A program made the translations under genes and the position numbers. A stretch of DNA of 64,000 bases from Pollenia angustigena (Eukaryota; Arthropoda; Insecta; Diptera; Polleniidae), in contig OV884059.1 of NCBI GenBank assembly GCA_930367215.1, positions 25,568,945 through 25,632,944 on the forward strand, given 5' to 3'. The notes below the pieces were generated by a model. That model was not told the DNA's origin. It searched no databases and saw nothing but the letters and a program-made list of their open reading frames with translations. Positions 45,960-58,770 of this stretch are shown here, one piece after another. Position 1 is the first letter of the stretch. The number at the start of each line of letters is the position of its first letter.

Positions 45960-47550
45960 CGCAAAACAATGTTGTATACTTGTAACTAATAAAAACGTTA
46001 AGTTTGCACTAGGCTTTAATAGAGAAAAAAAGTTTATATACAATGTTGATAAGCAAAACAGAAAAAAATACTTTATATCTCAAGACTTTTTAGAAGAAAA
46101 AAAAAGTAACAAAATTTTTCTTTAAAAACTTTTTTACTTAATAAATGTTCCTAAACATTTTTTAAGCAACAATGTATTTCTTATAAAAAATGTTTATACA
46201 CATTGGGAAGCTACAATGCTGGTAAACCTAAATATAAAATGTTGATAAACAAAAAATAACAAATGTTCCATTAAAACCTATTTTACTTTATAAATGTTCT
46301 TAAAAAATGTTTAAGCAACAATGTTGTTTAAGAAGGAGAATTACGAAATTGATTGATTTCGTATAACCGTTAATTTAATTTAACACTTTTTACCAATAAA
46401 ACTAAACATTTTTCTCATAAGAATCTAATATCTAACAAAAATGTTTATAAACATTGGTAAGCTACAATGTTGCTAAGCCCTTAAACACAATCATGGTTAT
46501 TTGCTATTTCATTTACTTCTATCAATAACAATTTGGGAATTAAAAGTAAAATATTTAATAAAATAAATGTGTAAACAATGATTAAGCAACATTTTTATTT
46601 AAAATTTGAAAAAGGTAGTAAGAATAGTATGTTTTGAGTTTTATTTTTAAACCATATATGGCCCTTTGGACTCGGTTTTTGTGTAAAATTGAATTAATAA
46701 ATAAATAAAATTTCCATTAAAAACTATTTTGCTTAATAAATGTTCCTAAAAAATGTTTATGCAACAATGTGAATAACAAAGTTGCAGGATTTCTTGTAAC
46801 CGTTAATAAATTTTTAGCAATAAAACTTGATTTTTATAATAAAAAAAAATTTTTTAAATATTTGCAAACTACACTTGAGCATAATCTTGTTTATTTGCTT
46901 ATTCCTTTACTGCTTTCAATAACAATTTGGGAATTAAAAGTAAAAATTTCAATAAAATTAATTTAAATATTGTGTAATTTTTTACAGCTCCAAACACTTT
47001 TTATCAATAAAATTAAAAAAAGTTTATAAAAACATAAACATTTTCATTACAAATTAGTGTTTATTAACTTTTGCAATAAAAAACATTAGACTTAAATCAA
47101 TTGTATGTATAATAGCTATCCACACTTTTTGGCATTAAAATAAAATAAAAAATCTATAACAATTGATATTTCAACAAAATTGTTTATAAACTTGTTTTAG
47201 CAACATTGAAACAAAAATTTCTTTTTGAATTTCTTATTAGTTTTGAAAATAAATAACAAAATTATTATTAAAAATATTTGTAAACTTGTGTCGGCAACAA
47301 TTGTGCAAAGAAAATTTTTGGATATTTTATACTGTTAAAATCTTTTTAACACGAATAAAGTCTTGTGTATAAAAAATTTTAATTTATAAACAAAAATGTT
47401 TCAAACATGTATCAGAAACAAAAATTAGACTATTTCTGTTCACAAATTATTAAATTTTCTGTAAAAATTTACCAGCAACATGTCGCTTTAAAAAGTTTTC
47501 TTCAACATGTTGCTAAAGATATTTTTTTACTTTTTGGTATACATATTTAC
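45960..47550 (+). repeat. AT-rich tandem array with GCTACAATGTTGCTAA / GCAACAATG words
   Basis: Repeated phrases: AATAAATGTTCCTAAA (about 46140, 46735) and its variant (about 46280), TTTAAGCAACAATGT (about 46160, 46311, 46755), ACATTGG.AAGCTACAATG (about 46200, 46450), and AACAATTTGGGAATTAAAAG (about 46526, 46919). Clearest spacings are about 140-175 bp. In reverse complement the core reads AGCAACATTGTAGCTT, like the array at 52.9 kb. Confidence 0.6.
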
Positions 47551-49329
47551 ATTTTCAATTTTTTTTTTTCATTTTAAGTATTTTTATGTTTTTAAAATTT
47601 TTTTTTAATTAAATTTAAACGGTTTTTTGATGCATTAATTTTTCTAAACATATGTTTCGTAAACATTGTTACTAAACCAATTCTTTTTCTTTAATTTATT
47701 TCTCTTTAGTATTTAGATTATTTTAACAACATATTCTGAATCTTTTATGACATTTTAAATATTTTTGGCTTAAATTATTGTTTATAAATCATTTTTTAAA
47801 ATACTATTATGATTTGTTCAAATATATTTTATAGGGAATTTTTTTTATCCATTCTCCCGCCCACACCCTTTTGTATCTCCTCCCTAATGTTACAAAAGTC
47901 TATAATTATTAATTATTTTTTTTTGAAAAGTCATCGCTGTTGTTTCGTGCGATCTAATATAAATTATGTTTTATGACTTTTATAATAAACAATATAAAAT
48001 TTTTTTAAATAAATTTGTATACATGTTTATTAGACTTTTTGGAAAAGCTTTACTTTTTAAATTGTTAAATCTTTTAAGATTAATTTTATAGCATTTTTCG
48101 CTTTAACATTTTGAAAAACTCGTAAATTTTAATAAAATCAATTGGTTTCTTAATAAAAAAAAGGACTTACTGAAAAATTTTATTTGTGTTTTTTTCTACG
48201 AATTTTGCTTTCAAATTCTTCTTCACAAAATCAGCTTAAGGCAAATTTAATTAAAATCGATTTATAATTAAAATCTTTACTTTACTTAGTTTTAACGCTA
48301 CTTACTCGACTCGACTCATCTCTACTCTACTCAATCTAGCCATCTACTACTGTTTTAATACATAAAATTATATTGTGCATTTAATCTTCAAAATCATCAA
48401 ATACACTCGAGGTTTTTTTTATAATTTGTTCGTTTTTTTCTCATTTTATTTCTTCGTTATTTTGTATTTCATTGTAGAGAGTTAAACAACATTGAAACGG
48501 AAATGATGGTAGTATTTAATAGTCCGCAACCGTAATTAAATAAGCTGGATTTTATATATTTTTTTTCATCTTAATATCCACATCTTTAGCTTTAGTACTC
48601 TAAATTTGTTTTTGCCTATAAAAATTTACCCTTAGAAAATGTTTGAGAAAAAAAAAACATAGACCAGACGTTAGTTAATTTCAATGACAACTTTTTCAAA
48701 AAAAAAAAAAAAGTGTAACCACCAATTAATTACTATAGACATTAAAGCTTTTCAAAAGATGACATTTCTTCTTCTGCTGCTCTTTTTTTTAAACTTAAAG
48801 CTTTTCAAAATTATTCAGCTAGAAATCGTCTTGAAATGCAGATAAAATGATTTTCTATTCTTTCAATTAGAAATTATTTTTATTCAAAAAAAAAAAAAAA
48901 AAGTACTTTTTAACATCATGATGATTTTGCATGTTTAAATCAATTTGTATTTGAAATAATCCTGTCAGTCAGTTTGATTCCCAAACCTTTTACTTTTTTT
49001 TTTATTTTCAATTTATACCATTGACAAAGTTTTAGTTATTGATTTATTTCTAAATTTCTTATTAAGTATGATTTTGCATGTAGTTAACACATTAGTTCGA
49101 CACGAACTAATTTGAAACACACATGTGTACATAATTAAAACAAAATGTCAAATTTATTTGAAAAATTTAATAGGAACACCCCCTTAAATTTGCAAAAATT
49201 GACTTATAAAATTTTCAAAACCCTAATAAATCTATTAGGAAACAAAAAAAAAAAACTTAACCAAACTCTTAAAAACTTTAGACAATCACAAAACATTACA
49301 CAAACCAACAAAAAACTAAAAAAAAATTA
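47551..49329. other. AT-rich intron, nothing recognised
   Basis: CTACTTACTCGACTCGACTC-like degenerate tract at about 48298-48350. Otherwise homopolymer-rich DNA without recognisable features. Confidence 0.5.
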
Positions 49330-50480
49330 AGCTTAACGAAACTTCAAAAACTTAACGAAATATTAATTAAGACTCCTATTTATTAATAGAATAACAAACA
49401 TTTATAGAAAAATTCCAGTTTAAAATCTTAACGAAAGCTTTTTTAACTTAACGAAAGTTGAAAAATATAAATAAATGCTTATTTATGATTTTAATTAATA
49501 AAATAAAATAAATTTATAGAAAAATATTTTTAAAACTTAAAAAAGTGGTGGTAAAGCTCAACAAAGTTAAAAAAACTGAACGAAATTTAAATGTAGGCTT
49601 ATGTTCAATAAAATTATAGAAAAATCTTAATTTTAGTTCAACGAAAGCTTAAAAACTTAACAAAAGTCAATTTTAGGCTTATATTTAATGAAATGTCAAT
49701 AATTAAACAAAATTAATAACATCTTCGAAACTTAACGAAACTCAAATCTATGCCTATATATTAGGATATGACAAAAATTCAACAAAATTAAATTTTCAAA
49801 ACGTTACAATAGTTTTTTTAGGCTTATATTTAATGAAGAAATTGAGGAAATCAAATTTTCAAAACTCAACGAAAGGTTAACGACTTAACGAAAGTAACTA
49901 AATGCAAATTTAGACTTTTATATAATGGAATAACAAAAATTTAACAAAATTTATAGAAACATTTAATTTCCAAAACTTAACGAAATTTTTTTTTAATATA
50001 ACCAAATGCAAATTTTAGCTTATATTTTTTGATATTACAATAATTTATCCAAACTTAGGGAAAAAATTATTTTCAAAACTTTACGAAAGTTGTAAAACGA
50101 CGATCTTAATCTTAAAGAAATTTGATTTAAACTTAAATTCTATAAAATAACTAAAATAAGGCAAAATTTAACGTTTAAAACTTCAAGAGAATTGTTTTTT
50201 AACTCAACGAATGTTTAAAAAACCTTACGAAATGTAATTGTATCTTAGTTTGAAATTAAATAAAAAAGTAAAAAGCAAATATTGGGAAAAAATTTAATTT
50301 TCAAAACTTAACGACACTTTTAAAAACTCAACAAATGTTTTTAAAACTTAACGAAATGTAGATTTAGGCTTATATTTAACAAAATAAAAAAATGCAATAA
50401 AAGTTTCTAAAAATAATCAAATTTTTAAAATTAACAAACATTTTGAAAACTTAACGAATATCGCTTTAAAATAAAATTTG
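49330..50480 (+). repeat. Array of short degenerate units built on CTTAACGAAA
   Basis: AAAACTTAACGAAA occurs more than ten times, alternating with TTTAGGCTTATATTTAAT (about 49593, 49673, 49818, 50363) and AAATTTATAGAAAAAT. Spacing of the TAGGCTTAT word is about 70-100 bp where it is well preserved. Two further CTTAACGAAA words at about 50855 and 50960 suggest the array once continued and was interrupted by 50.5-50.83 kb. Confidence 0.7.
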
Positions 50481-52895
50481 TTAAAATTAAAAACATTAAC
50501 ATTTTATAAATGTATGAACCCCCCTTTTTTTACACTATTTAATATGAAACATAAGATTTTGAGGAAGGGTGTAGAGACGCTTGCGGGGTAAACAATGTAG
50601 CACGAAAAGTAAAATCAAGCAACAATGTGTTCCCTTTTAATTTGTTTATTATAAATTTTTGAAATTTATTGTTTATGTATATTTGAATTAAATAGTTTAA
50701 CGTCAAACTTGTGGCTTGCAACAAAAAGCGTAACGTCTAAACGTACACGAGTTTCCTAAGGGATACAAAATTAAAATGTGAATATTGTTGCAGGGTTATG
50801 TCGCATAGTCTGAGACGGGTAACGAATGTTTTGAATATTGTAAGTTTGAAAACTTAACGAAAGTTTAGGTTATCTAACGCTTGATAATTTTAATACAAGT
50901 TGAGATTCGTTATTGCTTTAACAATTTAACAAATTTTAGGAAATTTTTTACGTTTCGAAACTTAACGAAACTTTCGTTTTGAAATTGAAATGTAAAACAT
51001 TAAATATATTTTATATTTTTTATCTCAATAAAACTATACATTATTTAGATAAAAATATAGTATACAATTCTGAAGAAAACTTTTTTCGTCTAGTTTCTTT
51101 TTTTTCTGGTCACCTTTTTTTCTTAGTTTATCTGTCTATTATTTTTAAATTATTATAAAAAATCTTTAAGCTTTTTTTTCTATTTTTCATTGCAATTATA
51201 TTACTGACTTGGAAAATAAAGAGAAAAAAATATATATAACAAGGTATTTTTACACTATATACACAATGATGATATAGAATGTTTACTATTGTGTATGTAA
51301 AAGTTAACAAGTAGACCCTGGAGGTATTAAAGCTGCAATGCCGCACACACACATACATAAACATCCAGTTATGATACGCTTCAAGTGCAAATATTGCTGC
51401 TGCTGTACTATACACAAACAAAAGGTAGAAAAATCTTGTAAAGCTAACCGAGTCCCTTTTGTGGATGAGAGAACGACGACTGTCCTCCTTTGCCAGCATC
51501 ATACCACCTTCTTTTCTAGATGACAATTGTCTATCAAACAAATACAAATACGACAAGAAAGACAACAGCAACAAAATGTAAACAAATAAATAATATAACA
51601 TTTTGTTTTTTTGTTAAACTCTCTTCTAGGTAGAAAAATGGAATTTCAGAGACAAATATGCATCACAGAAAAAAAAATTAGATGCTCTTGTATTCTTTTT
51701 TACGGATTTTCTATAAAAAATTTACAATGTATACATTGTTTACTTATTATTTTATGATATAAATTTATATTTTACTTATTTTTTCTGCTGTTAAAGCTCA
51801 TAACAAGCATATAATTCCTTGGAGTATTTTTAGGTATGGAAAATATTTAAGTAAACATTGAATATGTTAAGGGGTTCTTAAAAAACTGGAATGCTTTAAA
51901 TGTAACATACAAAATATTTTGGAAATTATTTAAAACAAAAAACTGCAATAAAATTTAAAGTGAAAATCGTTTTACTTCAAATTTCTCTTAAAATTATTAT
52001 TTATTTGCTAAAAAAAAAAAAGAAAACAATTTTTTTTGTAGTCTTTATTTAATTGCCAGCAGACAAACTTTATTTTTGTTGTTAATCAATTTTGTTATGG
52101 ACTAGTCAAAAGCACATCTTGGGCAAATATATACATATTTCATATTTTCTAATTCGTTAAACTTTTAACAAACCAAACAACCTTCTTTTAACTACTTTCT
52201 CGTGCTCCTCATTTTCTTACAAATAAATTGTATATATCAGCTTTGCTAAAACAAAAAAAAAATATATATGACATTCATTTATATTTGTTTATAAAATAAA
52301 AATTGGCTTACTTCTTAACTCATCTTAAAAACAAAAAACAACAGAAAAAAGTCCTTTTATGTTTTTTAATCCTTTTTTTTGTTGGTTGGCCAAAAAAGAA
52401 TTACAACTCATATACAGTCAATATTTAAAACATTGATATGATATCGCGCGTATGTTGCTAGATACTTTTACAACCAACTACTTCTGCGACTACTTGCAAA
52501 CAGAAAAAGACAAGACCTTTTGCAAATCATAATCAAAAAATGGTTGAAAATCATAGTCTAGACAATAATTTATGAGTAAGGATATGATGAGCAGCAGCAG
52601 CAGCATCAGGAAAAATGGAATTTAAAACATCAGCATTTGGTCCATGAGAACGAAAGAGTTTTTTTTTTTTTTGTTTATTACAAATAATAATTTTTAGTTA
52701 GAATGTTTGGTTACTTTTGTATTTCGACAATAAGTGTAACACATCACAATTGTCCTTTTTTTTCTCCCTCAAAACTCCTCTGCTTAACTCCTGCTTTAAA
52801 ACAAAAATACAAAAAACTGATGATTTTTGTTTTAGAAACACAAAGAAATATTAAGGGCGTACAAAAAATTGTAGAACTTAAAGAAATCATGTAAG
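50481..52895. other. AT-rich intron, nothing firmly recognised
   Basis: 50540-50830 is slightly GC-richer and interrupts the CTTAACGAAA array; unassigned. A pyrimidine-rich AG|GTAGAA site lies at 51629/51630 (see findings). GCAGCAGCAGCAGCATCAGG at about 52592. A 157-codon minus-strand frame at 51128-51601 was considered and rejected. Confidence 0.45.
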
Positions 52896-54780
52896 TAACC
52901 ATGTTAAGCAACATTTGTAGCTTAACAATGTCACTAAAAACATACATGTTTTTGCCATGCTTTGGTAGTAGAAATCGAGTGAAAATGAAATCGGTTCAAG
53001 TATTTTGTTAACAGGGGCGTGTTTTTTTCCGATTTCCAGAGAAAATTTTACAAAGAAATTTCATTTTTTTTTTTGTTTTCAAAAATTGCAAGTTTTAAAA
53101 TACAGCAACATTTGTTAAAATATACAAAGTTGCAAAGAAAAAAAAAAAAATTTTTTTTATATAATCAATTTTATGTCTAAACAATTTTAATTATTTTTTA
53201 TTATTAAAAAAAATTAAAAATTTTTATATAAAATTAAGGATTTTAAAGGACAGCAACATTTGTATCTAAGCAATGTTGTTAAGAAAAATATTATTTTTTT
53301 GATAAATATCAAATTCCCTTTTTAGAAAGTTCAAAAAATTTTCTTATTTTGCCTAAAATATTCACATCCAACATTGTATCTAAACAATGTTTCTAACTAA
53401 AAAATATTACTTTTGTTGAGAGAAAATTATTTTTTTTTTTTAATTTCTTTAACTTTTGACAAATTTTAATGAAACCCTAATTTATAAAAAAGCGACATTG
53501 TATCTTAACAATGTTGCTAATTAAAAAAACAGTAGTTTTGGGTGAAAAAAATACTATACTTACTTTTTGATTTTAAATCTTTATTAAAAACTAAAGTGTT
53601 ATAAAAACGTTGCCAATCAATATTTCTACTCTTTTGGCAATAATATCTTGACATTTTTTGGATAACGAGAACTCTAAAATTCAGCAACATTTGTAGCTAA
53701 ACAATGTTGCTAACATAAATTTTGTATCTTAACAATTTTAATTACTTATAATAAAAAAATTAATTTTTAATAATTGCAACATTGTATCTAAACAATGTTG
53801 TTAAAAAAAATTTTATATTTGAAAAATATTTAATTTCTTTTATTAGAATGAGAATTTTCAAAATTTATTCTTATTCATCCTTAACAATTCACATACAAAA
53901 TTGTATCTCAACATTGTTGCTAACTATAAAATATTACTTTTTCTTTAATTTTATTTTCTTTACTTTAATTAAAATTTTCTTTAAGTTTTTATGTTTTTTT
54001 TTTAAGCTAAATTTTAAGAAAAGCAACAAGGTTGCTTACTAAAAACACTCTAGTTTTCGGCAAAAATTCTATACTTAAGCCTAGTACTAGTTTGTGAAAA
54101 ATGTTGAGCAACATTTATTATTTCACACGAAAATATTGACATGTATCAATGTTACCTATCTTGCGAGTTTGTACAATTTGACGTATTTATTCTTGAAAAG
54201 TATGTGACATTGCTTTACGTATGTTAACAAAGCCCACATGTATTTTACTAAAATTTATTTATTTTTTAATAAAAAAGAAAGTAAATATGGATAAAAAAAA
54301 CTGTTACCGGTTATGTTATATTAATTTTTTATTTCTTATTCAATAATTAGTTCATATTTTTTTGCTTTTGCTTAAAATTCCACGTGAAATAAGTGCAGCT
54401 TACATTATTTCGCAGTTGTAAAAAAATGTTGCCAGAAACATTCCGGAATTTTTTCACAAAATAAACAGAGTACAACTCTATCAACATTATTCCGTAGATA
54501 TTCCACACAAGTTTTTTTCATATGCGTTTTAACAGCATTTCACGTGAAATGTTGAACAGAGTACCAGGCTTTACTTTAAAATCTTTATAAAAAACTAAAT
54601 TGGATAAGAAATGTTGCCAAACAATGTTTCTAATCTTTTACCAATAATGTTGTATATTAGTATAATAAAAGAGGTAATTTGCTTTTTTTAACATATTTTC
54701 AAAATACTTGAACAGTTTTTATATACTATGTAGATATGTTGCTAAACAAAGTTGGCTATCTTTGTAAGGTGACATTTATT
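52896..54780 (+). repeat. Array of units with GCAACATTGTATCTAAACAATGTTGCTAA-type inverted cores
   Basis: The core has two inverse halves, GCAACATTTGT/ACATTGT and ACAATGTTGCTAA, separated by about 5-7 bases. Copies lie near 52911, 53251, 53367, 53492, 53682, 53774 and 53900, with half-cores near 53104, 54600 and 54640. Spacings are mostly 90-190 bp. Each core can itself form a short hairpin. The dispersed repeat at 54375-54564 is embedded within it. Confidence 0.7.
54375..54564 (-). repeat. Dispersed repeat with TACTCTGTTC start (copy 2, inverted)
   Basis: Reverse complement of the layout at 45627-45785. It holds two CACGTG-centred words (TTTCACGTGAAAT near its outer end, TTCCACGTGAAAT near the other); copy 1 has TTTCGTGCGAAAT at the first of these positions. 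Confidence 0.65.
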
Positions 54781-57686
54781 TATTTCTTAAAAGAAAGATA
54801 CTGACTTTTGCAATCCAAATCTTTAATTTAACTTTGAAAACTATGTTAAACATAATTGTTGTTTATTAATTTAGTTTCTTAAAATTTTTGTTTAGTTTCA
54901 CGTTATAACTTTAATTGTAGTTTCCTTTCTGCTTTTTTGTTTTGATCCCCCTTAATGTTAAGTAAAACTTTCCAAATATTTTGTTAGATTTTTGGTTATT
55001 TTATATTAGTCAAATAAAAAGTATGAGTTTTCAAAAAAAAAATGTATTTCATAAATTTTTATAACTCATTGAGACCCTTCTTGATATGTATAAATTTTCG
55101 TTGTTCTATCTAATGGCTTATCCTTCCTTCCTTTGTGTCTTTTCCTAAATAATAACAGAAAAAAAACCAAACAATTTCAATGATTATTCTTTTGTTTTTT
55201 TACACTCTTCACAAAAAACCAAAAACCGAAATAAAAATATTCAAATTCAAACAAATAAATTAAAAAATATATCTATATGACCTGTTCCTTTGCCTTAATA
55301 TCATCATATTCTAGAAAAAACCCCTTCAAATATGCTTTTGTTGTTTTGTAATCCTTGACTTTTACGTTAAGCTCTCTTTCTAGCCTTCTCTCTCTATAAA
55401 ACTCTCGCCCTCTTGCTTTTCTGTTACTAAAAGACATCTAAGTGGTTTTACTTGCTAGAAATTTTTCATATGTAAATTATTATTAGTTTTGTTTTTTTTC
55501 TAAAAGGGAGAAAGAGAATTTAAGGAGTTGTTTTTCAAGTAGTTGGTTTTTAAAAAAAATTATTATTTTGCTGTTTTCTGTGAAAAAATGTACACGATTT
55601 TTCAATATGTCTAACATTAAGACATTAACAAAGATGATTATCATTGTGGAGTAAAAAACTTGGTTGATGCAGTGTTTTTATTTTTTTTTTTTTTTGCTCA
55701 AAAACAATGATGATATACCGGTTATCTTAGTGACTGACTGACAGTTAATGTAGCATAAACATTACGAATGGTGTTGCACAAATGAAACCACAAAAAATCA
55801 TTAAGTGTTATTTATGAGGATTTTGTTCTGCATAGTTTTAGGAAGAATAAGAGAAAAAAAAAGAAGGGAAATGCTAATAAACAAAAGTTTAATTTAGAAA
55901 TAGATTTGCTGAAATTGTACTAAGCCTTAAAGTATGCTTGAAAATTTGTGTAAAAACTGCAGGTTATAAAAAATAAGCCTTAAATCAGGCTTTTAAAAAA
56001 AACCCCTTAACAGAGGCTTTACTGTTGGTTTGATTTTGTATAGTTAAAGACTTAAATCTTATAATATAGTTTAATAACTTTAAAGGCTTTTTAAAATTAA
56101 AGCTTTAAGTCTGAGCTTTAATATTTCGGTTTATTTTAATTTTGCTTTTAAATTAAACAAAATTCGGGGGCAATTTTTGTTTTTAAAACTTTGGTTTGAA
56201 GGTTTTTTTTATTGATTTATTAAAAAATAGCTTTTATCTTTATAGTTCCCTTTCCTTTTATAATCTTTTTCCTGTGTTTTTTTTTTTATCATATAAATGA
56301 CATTCGTTTTAAATATAAAAACCTTTTTTTTCGAAATATATTAATGAAAAAGTCCTTTTTTTGTTAATAACTCATATGTAAAAGGCAAAAAAGGCTTATA
56401 AAACCCCATTTCAATAAAATAAAAAAAAAACGAAACAAACTGGACATTGGCATTTGAATGATGGTCACTTTGTTGTTTTGGCTTCCAAAAGAAAAAAAAA
56501 ATCTAAAACAAAGCAAAGGGATATTTCATAATTTACACAAAATTCATAAAATAAATGAATGAATTTAGAGAGACCTCTTAAAAATCGAACTCATATAACC
56601 AAAACCCCAAAAATTCTGCCAAAACAATAATAAAAAACAACCCTCTTACAAATAAAATGATTGAGGTTTAATAAAAAAAGTCTAATATAAAATATATTTT
56701 ATGTTTAACAAAAAGAAGCTGTACAAGGTCTCAGACTTTCCAACACAAATTTTGTATGAAATCTACATATAAAACCGATTTGTAATTAACAAAATTGCCA
56801 AGCAGCCACTCAAACCCCACAGTCATTTTTAAACATCATCTTCATACTCAAAATAAAATAAAAAAAAAACACAATCGATTGGCAACACACTTGGCAAAAA
56901 ATAACAAAAAAAAATTTTAAAACAATACCCACATACAAACATTAACACACAGTTATAATAAAACAAATGAAAACAAAACTCTTGCTCTCTATAAGACAGT
57001 TACATTGTAGCAAACACTCACACATATAAACAATAAGTAATCATCATCTTGCTCATACTCTTCTTATCACAATGCATTCTCAGAGTTCTTTCTGTATTAT
57101 TGACTTACAAAACAACAAATCTATAGCATACTTTTAGTCACAGAAAATAATATACAGAGACTTTGGCGTTTGTTTTTCTTTATTTTTTAACGTCAAAGGA
57201 ATTAAAATTCAGTCGTGCAGAAAAATTTTAAAATATTACCACTACATATAGAGTTGTGTATAATAAAACAACAACACACACACTCATAAACAAAATTTCT
57301 TTGTTTTTATTAACAAAATCTCATACACGTTTCAATAAAAAGCTAATACTCTTCCCCGTTTTTTTTTATTTTCTTTACAAGCTTATGGAAAAGGGTTAAA
57401 ATTTTGTATTCCAAATAATTTTTCTACTACTAATGAGTAAAAGAAACTGTTAAAGGGTATCTTCTTCTTCTTCTATGCTTCAGCCAGGACATATGCAATA
57501 GACAAAATGTGAATGTGACAAATATCATTGATTTCTGATTGTTTTATGTGTTAGTAGTGTGTAGTAGTAGTAGAGAAATTTGCATGTGAGTGTTTTTGTA
57601 AAAGTTTGCATTAGAAAATACCCTTTTTATAACGTTTTTTGTTGTTGTTGTTGTTGTTGTAACCAAAGCTTATTATGTGTATAAAT
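54781..57686. other. AT-rich intron with simple repeats
   Basis: TTGTTGTTGTTGTTGTTGT at about 57641-57660; GCATACTTTTAG at about 57127; CTTCTTCTTCTTCT at about 57461. The phrase AAAAACTGCAGGTTATAAA at about 55953 and nearby AAGCCTTAAA words repeat loosely. No gene seen. Confidence 0.5.
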
Positions 57687-58111
57687 CAGAGCTGTAAAAA
57701 AATGCTATCAATTTGGATTGCAATTAAAAGTTATTTCAACCAAATTGATTTCATTCTTTGATTTCAAAATGGTTTCAGATTTACAATGATTACAATCACA
57801 AGATAATTGTATTAATTTTAAAATCATTCTTTTTTAGAAATCATTGAATGCAATCAAGTTTTAATTGAAACCATGCAATTTCCATCAATTCTCTTTGCAA
57901 TCACAAGTATAGTAAAAACCCAACGAAATAACTTATATACACTTGAAATCTACTGGTTGTAAACAAAAATTGACCTTGTTGTCAATTTAAAATTATGAGA
58001 GCCAGCTTTATTTTTAGAAGAAGGAATTTCATTGGAAGATTACCAAGATTTTGATTCTAATTCAAAATCATGTGATTGCAATTTAATCGATTGCATTCGA
58101 TAACAGCTCTG
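57687..58111. mobile_element. hAT-like MITE (425 bp) with CAGAGCTGT ends
   Basis: Left CAGAGCTGTAAAAAAATGC and inverted right CAGAGCTGTTATCGAATGC. The next block ATTGCAATTAAAAG/ATTGCAATCACATG is also shared. Flanks GTATAAAT (57679-57686) and GTATATAT (58112-58119) match at 7 of 8 positions, consistent with an 8-bp hAT duplication with one change. The interior has many ATTGCAAT/ATTGAAT words and no frame. Confidence 0.7.
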
Positions 58112-58479
58112 GTATATATGAATATACTATATAATTTTTTCTATAGCATATTTTAAGGGGGTTTGTTTTTTTATTATTAATTAAGTTGAATATAAAATTA
58201 TTATTTATGCAAATAAAATTTTTTGTGTTTATGGAATGTTTAGATAAAAGTATACTTTAGAATTGTTACTTTCGAAAAAAAAGAGTACAGTTGTGTTTTA
58301 GAAAATAAATTTTTAGATTTATTATAATTGAGAAACATTTTTGAGCTTATTAGAAAATTATAAATAAAGCTATAAATTTTTACAATTTCTAATAAAAATT
58401 GTGGATTTTTTTTAAATTTTTCCTAAAATTATACAACGATTTTTAAAAAATATTCCAAGCCCCTAACTTAGGCTTCACA
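58112..58479. other. AT-rich intron, nothing recognised
   Basis: Ordinary homopolymer-rich DNA; CTATAGCATATTTTAAGG near 58141 is one of the dispersed CATACTTTTAGG-like words. Confidence 0.45.
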
Positions 58480-58770
58480 TTATAATACCCTTTAGCACAG
58501 AGGTGGAAAGGGTTTATCTTAGTGTGTCATTTTGCTTTTGTAATTTCTGCAATATTATTCTTTCCCTTTTAAAGTTGATTTAACGATGTCCGTCCGTCTG
58601 TCTGTGTGTATGTTGAAATGGGGTTTCCGAAGACCCAAGAAATCATGGTGACAAGGTCGTTATATATTTAAGTCACAAATACTTTGTTAAGGTTTGCTAT
58701 AGAAATTCAGCCAGATCGGTCTAAAAATGACTGAGATATAAGCAGAAAACCGCAATTGCCTCTAATTTTT
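58480..58770 (+). repeat. Dipteran interspersed repeat, plus orientation
   Basis: ATAATACCCTTTAGCACAGA, GGTGGAAAGGGTTT, TTTAAAGTTGATTTAACGAT, GTCCGTCCGTCTGTCTG, GAAATGGGGTTTCC, TTCAGCCAGATCGGTC and GACTGAGATATAAGC follow each other. The order matches the split minus-strand copy at 18.5-21.0 kb and a layout common in fly genomes. Class uncertain; no coding capacity. Confidence 0.65.

Noticed and set aside
51128..51601. 157-codon minus-strand open frame, the longest outside ct
   Set aside because: Hydrophobic and Tyr/Leu/Phe-rich as expected from reverse-read AT-rich DNA; no domain, no homologous motif, no splice or promoter context. Probably a chance frame.
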